A stretch of 64,000 nt of DNA from Sarcocystis neurona (taxonomy: Eukaryota; Apicomplexa; Conoidasida; Eucoccidiorida; Sarcocystidae), in assembly GCA_000727475.1 (NCBI GenBank), contig KL647293.1, forward strand, positions 3,794,437 to 3,858,436, given 5' to 3'. The notes under the pieces are model-generated. The model was not told the DNA's origin, made no database searches, and saw only the letters and a list, made by a program, of their open reading frames with translations. Position numbers and translations under genes: made by a program. Of the stretch, positions 47,676 through 58,316 are shown one piece after another (position 1 is the stretch's first letter; every line of letters starts with the position of its first letter).

Positions 47676-49524
47676 GAGCGGCCTCTTCGATCGATGGTGA
47701 ACAGCGTTCCCAACGCACTGTTCCTCCTTACGCAAGTAGACACGCCGCAGAATCCGCGTGCACGCAGATACATATACGTAAACGTCGGAAACAACATTTG
47801 ACGCGTAAGTATACATTTGTACGATTATGTGTACATACGGAATCTACACATTACAATGCTTCGAGCCCACCGAAGAGGAGCGGCGCAGTGTCGTTGTATG
47901 GGTAACAGGGTTGGGATGCCGTGCATGCGCACGAAAATCGCTGCATACGACCCGATGTGCTTCCACAGCGAGGCTTCTTTCCGGTTAATCAAGAACTTAG
48001 GGATGAAAATTTTATGTAACAAAAAATCTGTCCACGCCCTCCTGTGTTTCTGGAAAATGTCATCAATTCAGGAAGTAGGCAGGCCTTTCTAATACACTGT
48101 TACTCGTTCCGTCTTTTAGTGTGGCCAGGGGTCCCCGCTGATCAAAGCTGCATGCGGACTACAGCGTGAGATGCCTTGCTAGCAAAGAAATCAGACACTA
48201 TTCGCAAAAGTAAAATTTGTTCCTAACGCTAGCCTCAGCTGTGCAAATTCAGGGTGTGTAGACATTCGTCGTAGTTTCCGTGTACATCGGCGAGCGTGCT
48301 CGACGGGGGGGGGCGTGGCCCACGTGTATGGCTACGGAGTCACGTGTATCTCCTTTTTCCATGCCACGTTCTGAAACAGAAGATCTCATCTAGACTTGCC
48401 ACAAATGACTTCTCAGTTGTATTCTGTCTCACAGAGATGATGACCTGGTCAGAAGCGGACGAAAACTATGTGTGCCTGAGAGGGCGTCTCTGCGTAAGAC
48501 GAGAGCAGCTGTGCGAGTGGCGTTACTGCTGTGGTACCGTTTAGGTGCAAATTTGCAAGCAAGTAATATCCGAGAATAACTCCCACGACAGTACATTTTG
48601 GTTTTAGCGTGTACAGTTGCGTATTTGCCCGGTGCTGTTTGGCTGGGAATCATGTTTCCCGCATAAGTAATTTTACGTAGCCCACTTTGTGGGAGGATCT
48701 TAAGACGTACAGTGAATGTGCATATCAGTTCTACCTGCGCATATATTTTTATTCCTGTGTTGAGATTCAAATATAGGCGTGTAAGTATTCACATTAGTAA
48801 GTTTAGATTACGGCGACGTGCTAACATTTCGTTTCTTGTAATTATTCATGTATACAAAATGATGCTGGTCTCCGTGTGCCCTGTTGCGCTAACAAAGGGG
48901 TAGTAATCAAATAAAGCCCGACACACAAGCATATCACACACCGTGACATGTGAGTCTACGCTTGGATATACGGATGGGTCCACTGAGAACCAGCTTAAGC
49001 GCACACCTGCTATGAGAATTTTACCGTTTGATCTCTATTAAATATTTGCAGTAGTCGCTCGTGAAGCAGTTCGTCTTCTAGCTCTAATTACCAGAGTGAC
49101 TGCGGAAATGCTGACAGTTGTCTTTGTTGAAGTGAGGCCCCCTGTGGGGACGTACTAGACCCAAAATGGGCAACTCTGACGTAACGTTTTCCGGTGCGCA
49201 TATGTTGTAGACAGAATACGTTGCAGAGCATGTCTCGACTGGACGGGATAGACGACTTCCAGCTCAACGAATTTAGACACCAGCGGTACTACTTAATCTC
49301 TTTTTTCTACCGACTCCTACTCTGAATTGCTGCCGGAATCAACGGTTTGATTGTGATACACCTTGCTCCTCATGAATGCGCACCGTTGAACGTGTACTTG
49401 CGTGGCGCGCCTCCGCACTCACCTGCAGTAGTGGACCAACTACAGGAACCTGACGCTGCTATACTTAGCCGGCTTACGGCTCCCAGAGACTCAAACCTTC
49501 ATCAGCTTAACTGAGGACGAATGG

Positions 49525-49689
49525 TCGAAAAGACCGCTGGTATGGCTTTGCATGGCATCGAAAAGACCGCTGTTGCGGCTTTGCGTGGCATCGAAAAGAC
49601 CGCTGTTACGCCTTTGCGTGGCATCGAAAAGACCGCTGTTACGCCTTTGCGTGGCATCGAAAAGACCGCTGTTACGGCTTTGCATGGCA
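49525..49689. repeat. 33-base tandem repeat, five copies
   Basis: The unit 'tcgaaaagaccgctgttacgcctttgcgtggca' starts at 49525, 49558, 49591, 49624 and 49657, with exact 33-base spacing. The outer copies carry substitutions (gtatggctttgcat), the inner ones are nearly identical. Since 33 is a multiple of three, both strands stay open: plus reads ASKRPLLRLCV, minus reads RNSGLFDATQ. Confidence 0.9.
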
Positions 49690-51628
49690 TCGTTGGATAA
49701 ATTCTGTATTTGGGACTTCCAGTACTGTGCCCGAGACAAGTCCTGTTCCACGCATGCCTCACCAGCAAGTCAAGATCCTACATTTGTCATGGTACTGAAG
49801 ACAATATTTTAACTGTCGGTGCAACACTTCCCCGAATGCAAGTGATTTTGAGAAACTGTACCGGCGAACCACACGCGTACAAATTTATTTTGCGGCGTGT
49901 GACCTGTGAATATAATTCCACGTCAGGTAAACTGCTCGAATCAGTGCACTCTTTCACAAACGAAGAGACGTGGAAGCTATACCTCTATTTGATCAGGCAC
50001 GCCGATATTATACAAAAACCCTTCTGCGACGTAAATATGCACGCCGTCGTCTTACCTGACGTGCTTAGTGACTTCTTGTGCGATTGACTAATCTTTCGTG
50101 AATCTGGAACACGTACAAAAAAAGCGTCCAGTGTTAAGAAAGGTAACCAGCTGATACGTTGCTTGGGACACACTGAAGCAGCTGAAGGTATTTTCATTGG
50201 CTGCCTATATGCAGATGAGGATGGGTGCTGCATTTGCTGACCGCAGGCACGGATATCCACCTATAAGTCCGCCAGCGTTACAAATTGCAAGCAGTGATAC
50301 CTCCGTTATTTTTCGCGGTCCCGGGTGCTTCAGAAGGGTCGATGCATGATTTTCTCTCTTGACGTCCGCACATTAGAGTCCCCTCGACACATAGCGTCGA
50401 GTAGTTGCGTACGCTTCACTGTTTATGGGCTGCCCTACGCTCCCGTTATGACATGTGAAGCACAATAGCAAACGAAAGTCCGGCAGACGCTATATGTTCA
50501 GAGGCCTCTGGAACGTACAGATGAACCCAGCTGTACGGCCACACTAAAAACGAGAGACTGTAAGATGGAACGATATCGCATTGTCACTACCGTAAAGTAC
50601 AAGAATTAGGTTATGTGCTCTTCCAGATTCTTGCGTTGATCTCGTTCGAAGGTCTAGTGATTGAGAAGGAAGCGCCGTTTAGTGCTCCCAGCGCCGCCAA
50701 AACGTTTTTACGACGAAACGTTGGAAGCATGCTTATAAAAAATCAAGAGACATAGCGAGCTTGCAGTGCCTGTGATTTGAGGTGACAGACGCGATACCCA
50801 GCAGAAGACTGGGCAAGCTCGTATGCCATCTTCAACACGAACTGCACGCGGCCGTACGTACACCTGTTGCAATCTCTGAGCTGTGTGCAGTGTAGTGTCA
50901 GCAACGCGGTGAATCGACCGTATAGTTAGTCAGCTCCAGCCATAGCTAGGCTTCTTCAATGTGAAGTGCGCGAAGTGAACCCAGAATGAGCAGCGCCCAA
51001 GAGACGCCCAGAGGTCGTTGGACAGACGTCTAAGCGAAAAAACGTGCAACAGCATCGCTGCGCCTCACTGCCACTGCGTTGTCTCGGTTCCTCCCTGTTT
51101 GGCTGTTTGCGCGCGCGGGAGTGCCCGAGGACGTTCCACCTCTGCGTGTGACGGCCGGGTGACCGCAAAAAGAGGTGCAAACTGGTTCTGCTTGTACGTT
51201 TTATAGACTCGCTCGAAACAATAACGGCAAATGGTGCAGGTGTCAAAAGCATGGCTTTTAAAAAAATATATCACACATTCAAGGTGTTTGTCCACATCCA
51301 CACCATTCGACTGTTTGCACAGTGCCAAATGCAACTAGATGTGGCTCCATAAAAGATTTCCATGAGAACTACAGATACACTCAGTAGTGGTAAACGTCTA
51401 AATCCAAGCGCACGAAATAACTGCATGAAAAATTCTGAGCGTCACGCAGGTGCAGAAGCAGCTGTATCACACTTCTGCTTATGCGTAAAGCTGCCACCCT
51501 GCAGGGGCCGTTGCGCCGCGTGGGTATCGGTCTTCCGTATGACTCAACTATCTACTGTGTCTGGACGCCGTAAGCTTGTTGGCCAGTCAGCTCGCAGTAT
51601 TCTCTGCTGTGGCTTCGTGGCTTCAACT

Positions 51629-54600
51629 TTACCTGGCGTTGTTTAGCTCTTCCTGGTGATCTTCGGTAACACTTTTTTCTTCCTCCTTCTCTTCCTCTTC
51701 GTCGTCAGTTTGTTTATCTGGGGCAACGTATCTTGCCCGACAGCCAAAATCACCTTTCTCTTCATCGTCTTCATCTAGCGACTGCTCCGCACTACCCTCC
51801 TCTTCCCCCACTCCACGCTCGTGCGCCGCTGCATCCTCCTCTTTCTCTCCGCTCCCGCTGTCGTCTGTCCCCAACAACACCGCGTGATCGTCATTTGCTG
51901 CTTGTCCTTCGCCTCCTTCTCCCCCGGCAGCGGCTTCGGCTGCTGCTCCTTTTCCACCCGCTGCTGCTGTTCCAGCTGCTGCGGCGTCTGCTGCCGCAGC
52001 GTCGGCCCCGTGTCGGTCTTGCCGCTTCTGCACGCCCTCATGCGGCGAGACGTCCCTCACGGCCTCTCCTGCCGTCCCACTGCTGTTCGTCGCCTCCTGT
52101 TGTGGCCGCTGGTGCTGCGCCCGGCCTCCTTCTCCTCCTTGTAAAGGCGACGAAGAATCAGGAGCCGGCATATGCGCCGGAGGTACCGCAGCAGCAGCAA
52201 CACCAGCAGCGCCACCCGCAGTCCCCTCCGTGCCGCTCTTGCTTGTAGAGTATTCCCGTCCTTCTCCTGGTGCTGGTGCCCCTCCCGCTGCTCCTTCCTG
52301 CACGACTTCTTCCCATCCTTCTGCTGTTTGGCGTGTAAGAGGCACCGCTCGATGCGGCAGTAACGTATTTTTCTCTCCTTTCTCCTTCACAATCGATAGC
52401 AGCAAAAAGTCCCCAATCTGGAACTTCACGTCCTAACACACACCCATACATCCACACACCCAGGCAAGGCATACCTGCAGTATTTACATCTACACATATA
52501 TGAAAATTCATCACACGGACACACAGATGCACACATCTGTACAAATCGACAAATACACATACACGTACAAATCGACAAATCGAGAAGATCGGCACAACTC
52601 ATGCAGACGTAAGTACGTACGAATTCTACAAAGCTATCTACATATATAGATATACATATAGAGAGAGAGGGAGAGAGGACAGACACGGCTGCAGTGAGGA
52701 GGTAGCAGCACAAGCGCACAGCTGCATGTGAAAGCAACGGGGCGAGGACGGCAGGGGCAGCTACACAACAGCAACAGATACAAGCACGTCGCCCATAGCA
52801 AGACTCCTCTGTGTTAAAGAACCGGACAGCAGCCTCAGATCTACAAAACACCAGACAAAACATATAGGACGGAAACTCTTACCGCTAGTGTTTTATTATC
52901 CTCCTTCGCATCGATAATGGTAGAGTGTAGTAGCCCAATATTCGCCACCACGTTCTTTCCTGTCTTATCTGCAGCACAAACGCATGTGCACGTACAGATA
53001 TATACACACGCATGCTTCCATAGATATTCCTCGCACACGTGTGTATCCACGCCTGAAACATATACAGCCAGCTGGTGGCACAAACACACACGTGCAGACA
53101 CAGATATACAACACGAAGAAGTCTGCTTTAAGCAGTCTCTTCGTCCTCGGTTCATCTACATGCGCACGACTATGTACGTAAATACATTGCTTCCACCAGT
53201 TAACATATATACAGAGAGAGAAGGAGAAACCGAGAGGTGTCATACATGCGTATACATGTGCAGACTGCTCACGCAGCATAGTTAGAAACCCCGGGTGACG
53301 GGAGGAGAAACCACCACGAACACATGTGTAGTAATATCTTTCAAACCGTATGACACACCCATACATGTACACATTCATGAGTCTCCATCTACACGCAAAT
53401 CCACACGCTTCTCCCTACTTCTTTCTCTGTGTATGTGGGCGATGGACAAAGAGGAGACCCACAAAGTGCTGGTGAAGCGACAGAAAAGTAATGGCTGAGG
53501 TAGGAGGAGGAAGGCAGCGTCACTGAAAATGAAGTTCCGTGAAAGAAGCGAAGGGAAAAGGAAGAAAACCACCATGCAGCACAGTATACGGTAACGTGAA
53601 GGATGATGATATCTTTTGCAGGGAGACACGTCTTATGCGGCCCACGCACGGCGAGACAGCACGGCGAACGATAAGCGAGATGAAAGGAGGAGAGCTACAT
53701 CTACGAAGGGCCACGAAACAGAAAAAGCGAGACAGAGGAGAACAGAGAGAAGAAACGGAAGCGAGAAGAAAGACGAAGCAGCAGAAGCCAACAGGGAAAG
53801 CCGAACAGCGGCGAAGAGAACAAAAGAAGCGAATGAGACGAAGTAGAAGAGGCGAACGAAGAGAGAAGTCGGGGAACGAAGTGAATGAAGAGAGAGAAAA
53901 AGAAGGCTCTCCAGCTTCTCCTCACCTGGATAAACAAGACGGAACCTCCACACGGCGTGGCGATCACGTGCTTCCCAGCAAACGTCTTTTACTAAATACG
54001 CAATTTCTCTGAGTTTAATATCCAGCCATGCGTACACCTGCGGAAAGTCACAGACGCACATCAACCACACGTCGCATATCAAACAAACACTCACCTTTGC
54101 AGTCACCTATGTACACACACACACACAACTCACGGGCTGTCGCCCACGCTTACATCTATTACAGAATACACATACATATATATATATATATATCACACAT
54201 GTATATATATATATATTATACACAAACACAGGCATACATATATTATTCACACTCGCATGTATATATATATATATATGATGCACCTACAGAGAGGCACAGG
54301 AACACATACCTATATAGCGAAAAGGGGGTCCGGGGCTGTTACGCACTCGCCAGCTCCTACACGTTATGTGCACGATTTACCGGGACACAAAAACCTTTCT
54401 CTTTGTACGTACGTGCATCCTTGTAGCCACCTTATATTCTCGCTAGGCCCAAACAGAGCTCCGAAGTAGGAGGCGGGCAGCAGAAAGTATCGCAAAGTGG
54501 TACCTGCGCACCCGAACAGGTTTCTGTCGACACTCGCACGCAAGGATCCTCGACAATTTACCTTTGTATAGGGCACTAACACAAGTTATTATTCGGATTC

Positions 54601-55503
54601 ATTTCTCCCTGTACGTCTATCCGCTGTCTACTGACTAAACACACAACATATATATATATAATATATATGCATGTATAGATAGATAGACACATCTATCTAT
54701 CTATTCATCTACCTATATCTCTATCTATCTACTATCAATCTATCCATATATATATATGTATACATATGTATAGATAGGTAGACACATCTGTCTATCTATC
54801 TATCTCCCTATCTATCTACATATATATATATATGTATACGTATGTGTAGATAGAGAGATACATCTAAATATATATACAGGTATCGATATATCGATAAATC
54901 CGTCTATATATCTATCTACCTGCATAAATGTATATATATATGTATGTGTACATGTATGTGTCGCTGGAGCACAGCTCTTTGCAAACGACAGCAGCGGCCC
55001 AGCACCTGCCGTTGCAGCCTCCCCGCATCTCCAGGTGCTGCAGCAGCAGCTGTTTCGGAGGGGAGCAGTCCACACACACCCGTCGCATCCTACACAGAGC
55101 AACAACACAGTCCCTCGCTTCTTTTCTTCTCTTCTTCTTCTGCGTTTTCTTCTCCCGTCGTCATCCTCGTGATACGTTCTTCTCTTCTGTTCTTCGTCTT
55201 TTGACTTCTCTCGGTTTCTCTTGCATTTTTCTTCTCTCGACCTTTAAGAGAGCTCTGTCACGTAGTTTCTTCTTCCGTTCTCCCGTTGACTCTTCTCCCT
55301 CCTGTTTCTGTCTTTCTCTTCCACTGCCTTTCTTCCGCTGGAGACTCCTCTCACCTGAAGCTCGTCTTCAACGGGCTCCTGTCCCCGCTGCTGAAATTGT
55401 TCGATGCGATGCTGGTCGTCGACTTTGTAGAAAACTCTCAGCAAAAACGGAGGGGCCTTCTCTCTGTCCACCACCAGTGCCGGCTTCAGCGTCCTTCGTA
55501 GCG
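51629..55503 (-). CDS. SAP18: SAP18 domain (Sin3-associated / ASAP subunit) with acidic tail
   Basis: Minus-strand exons 55503-55355, 54037-53926, 52968-52883, 52432-51629 (stop). All are GT-AG and in phase (2+49 codons; 37 codons+1; 2+28 codons; 268 codons with stop). They rebuild the SAP18 fold: VVDREKAPPFLLRVFYKVDD (human DREKTCPLLLRVF), DELQVYAWLDIKLREIAYLV (human ELQIYTWMDATLKELTSLV), VCWEARDRHAVWRFRLVYP (human VYPEARKKGTHFNFAIVF), then NVVANIGLLHSTI, a DNKTLA turn and DVKFQIGDFLLLSIV (human QKFQIGDYLDIAI). From Ile-Gly to KFQ both have 23 residues. SAP18 has a ubiquitin-like fold and joins RNPS1 and Acinus in the ASAP complex (exon-junction, splicing) and Sin3-type deacetylase complexes, in the nucleus. 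Human SAP18 ends soon after this fold; here about 250 residues follow, Ala/Gly-rich then strongly acidic (DEDDEEKGD, DDEEEEKEEEK). Confidence 0.92.
52884..55354 (-). other. Introns of the SAP18 gene
   Basis: Intron 55354-54038 holds TA and GATA/TATC microsatellites. Intron 53925-52969 contains a long pyrimidine-rich stretch on the coding strand (roughly 53920-53640, purine-rich on plus). The exon assignments around them are fixed by the SAP18 alignment. A tempting alternative exon at 53629-53590 was not used (see rejected items). Confidence 0.6.
54660..54930. repeat. GATA/TATC array with inverted repeats
   Basis: A perfect hairpin with 12-base arms and 6-base loop lies at 54675-54704 (atagatagatag / ctatctatctat). 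A similar imperfect hairpin follows near 54769-54803, and a weaker third near 54845-54870. Each is flanked by 'gtatacatatgta'-type TA sequence, so the hairpin-plus-TA unit is itself tandem (about 70-100 bases). Confidence 0.75.
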
Positions 55504-58177
55504 CTGAAAATTAAAGCAAGAAAAAGGTCCACAAGAAAATGTTCCAAGTGATCTCAGCGCATTCCTATTCCTATACAAAAGTACGTATATAAACTGTCTG
55601 TCTCTACCTCCTCTCTACGGACACACATATGCAGTGACTGACGCACTGCGCTCTCCCTCTCTCTGTACATACATATCTATACAAATACATATATATACGC
55701 GTGTACTCTCGAGACAATTCTCACGTTATAGACCTCCCTATAGATACCCTTGCTCCTATAGACGTGTATACATACACGTCTCTGTCTCTACGTAGATGTG
55801 AGAGCATTCCCTATATATCAGAAATCCTCTTTTCTGCCTCTCTGTATATGTATATTTCTCTCTATACATATCAATCAGACATCCTCTCCCTGCTCTACGT
55901 ACAGCTACATACCTCTCTCTTCATATGTATCTATAACTTCTACAGACACTCTCCGTACACATACAGCTGCATCTCTCTCTTCATATATATTACAAACACG
56001 CCTCTCTTCTCGCCAACAAGGACGGTAGCCTTGATTCTATGTAAATCATCCTTTCTCACTACATATATATATATATACATACATGTATCCACATACACGG
56101 GAGTTTCACGTGGTGGGTCTATCCGTACGCTCCGTACGTACGATCTTCCGCAACGAGGAAAAGCAGCCACTCACCACTCACACACGTTCCTGCACTTGAC
56201 TTTAAAGAAGTGCACGTCTCTGTATCCGTGTAGCTGCCACGTAGTGACGCACAGCTCTCCGTCAAGAACCGCAGCATCAGCAGCAAAAAAAATCACGAAG
56301 CCGAGATGTACGAAAAGTCGCAACGAAACGCCATCCAGTGGTGTGCACGTATACGTACACGTGCTGCCTTAGTACGTACACATACATTCACACACCACAC
56401 AAAGTCTACACGTATTTATATATATACATATATATATATACATACATGTGAACATATTTATTACGTACATATACATGTATATATAGATATATGCAGATAT
56501 ACGTATACATGCCGTGACACGTATGTATACATACATATGCATACATAATCTTAATACGTATATATATATATCACTGCGTTTAGTCTCTTCTCGCTCGCTT
56601 TCTCTCTTTCCGTGTATACACAGCTGCATGCAGATGTGTCCCTAAGTTGTAATTCCATATACAAGTGTATATAAACATATATACACATAATCCTTATTTA
56701 TATAAGCATATACAGGTCTACAACTGTCTCTTCCTCTCTGCAAAGACACATATAGAGAGAGACTGAGGACAGAACGTCTACGTGTTCCACACCAGCAAGA
56801 ACGTCTCGTTCTCCTCCACATCCACCTGGTGAGGAACATACAGGTATCCTTCAGAATCAAGGAAAACGCTACTATGCTTCAAGAAAAGTTCCGCCTTCCA
56901 CCGACATTCGCAAATAGATGTGTGGCCACACACCCATATACACATATCATCCGCATAGAAAATATGGGCGTGTCCGCGCCGGTGTGTCCTGCTAAACGAA
57001 TCCGCGCAGACGTGCGTATGCACCAAAATCTGGCGGCACTTGGTCACATACGCATATCTCTATATGCATCAAGTTCGTCTATTCTCCTACATATTACCCA
57101 CGAAGGTTTCTGCAGATATATGTAACTACATATATATAGCAATACATCCACACGTATGTCTACACATATATATATATATATATGTAGATTTGCAGTTGGA
57201 TATAAGAACATGTACACATGTACATTTACTTATACGTGTGTAAGTCGTACGCGTACGTCTCTCCCCTTTTGTCTCTATGTAGCTGCATATATATATATAT
57301 ATATATATATGTTCACGGAGAAGTCTATGTTCCTGACTAGCTATGCGTCCCTCGCTAAAAGCGGTGTACACATGTACATACACATGCAGGGGGCGGGAAG
57401 TATCTCCATGTGATTACGTCCCTTCTTCTGCTGTTGTAGGTGCCTCTAGCAATACGACGGCCCTGAAGCAACGCTACTTTCCGTAGAAACCAGCAATCGC
57501 GTTTTCTTCTCCCCCGTGTAAACGGCCGTCTCTCACTCCGCCAGGCGAGAAATTCTCCTCTTCCTCGTATCCTCCCTACACTACCCGCTTCATTCATCAA
57601 AAATGCCCGCTTCCCCTCTTCCCCCCTACACTGTCTTCTGCAGTCTCCCGCGCCCGAATGTGCCTCTCTCTATATATAGGTATACTACCTATGTACATAT
57701 ATATATATACACATATGCATACAAGTATACATATATATAGAGAGAGGGATACGCGTGTATATATATATCTATATATGTATACAGGTATACATATGTATAG
57801 AGAGAGCGATACGTGAAGATATATATATATATATAGCGAGAGAGAGACAGAGTGAGAGAGACACACACACACACGTACATACACGAACATAAATATATAT
57901 ATATATAGATATACATATCCCCATATATACATATATATATATATATATGTATATAGGTTTACATATATCCAGGAAGAGAGATACGTGCATATATATATAT
58001 ACATATATATATACATATATATACGACACACGTACATACATGAACGTATATATATATAGTTAAAACCCATAAATATATAAATATGTATACACATGTACAT
58101 GTATACATATATATATACACATATCCTTTTAACTGATACTGCTTCTTTACACCCGCGGCCCGCATTTTAAAGCATAC
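55504..58177 (-). other. Long intron region upstream of the SAP18 domain exons
   Basis: Rich in TCTATA/CTCTCT and (TA)n microsatellites (55560-56100, 56400-56600, 57660-58110). One orphan exon-like segment at 56789-56909 is listed separately. Confidence 0.45.
56789..56909 (-). CDS. Orphan exon-like segment, minus strand
   Basis: The minus strand reads WKAELFLKHSSVFLDSEG and continues YLYVPHQVDVEENETFLLVW before a stop. It is non-repetitive and protein-like, standing out from TA-rich flanks. Possible donors are ccag|gtggat and gctg|gtgtgg. No acceptor gives the phase needed by the neighbouring exons at 58178 or 55503. It may be an alternative exon, belong to another transcript, or be chance. 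No family was recognised. Confidence 0.3.
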
Positions 58178-58249
58178 AGAGACGGACGCACGAGCGCATG
58201 GCGGAGTTCTGGAGTTTGACCATCCACTTTTGAAGCCCGAACGTTTTTC
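58178..58249 (-). CDS. Linker exon between RS region and SAP18 domain
   Basis: A 72-base exon: acceptor gatatcacag, donor tct|gtatgc. It reads KTFGLQKWMVKLQNSAMRSC and continues VRL, an amphipathic basic helix. It enters with phase 1 from the RS exon (58317) across a 67-base intron and leaves with phase 1 into the SAP18 exon at 55503. As its length is a multiple of three, skipping it would keep the frame. Confidence 0.5.
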
Positions 58250-58316
58250 CTGTGATATCATTTGTAGAAATTGTCCGCATTTCGTCAGGCGATAAGACGG
58301 AGACACGCAGACATAC

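Larger units (their letters stand above)
45700..51628. other. Intergenic DNA with minisatellites, no gene recognised
   Basis: Repeat-poor apart from (TA)n near 45740 and 47035-47060 and the two arrays listed separately. An open frame at about 49796-50087 (ILTVGATLPRMQVILRNC, then NEETWKLYLYLIRHADII) is fairly protein-like but has no recognised family or splice context. Nothing else is supported. Confidence 0.4.

Noticed and set aside
53590..53629. Minus-strand segment reading DVSPCKRYHHPS as a SAP18 exon, resembling human DVKRPGYRV
   Set aside because: Splicing directly from 53926 to 52968 gives the correct number of residues up to the conserved Ile-Gly and matches phase; the extra segment would lengthen the loop and its donor (cac|gttacc or cc|gtatac) is poor.
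54028..54426. Plus-strand frame through the TA microsatellite after the SAP18 exon
   Set aside because: It consists of IYI/HIY repeats from (TA)n and overlaps a firmly assigned minus-strand exon.
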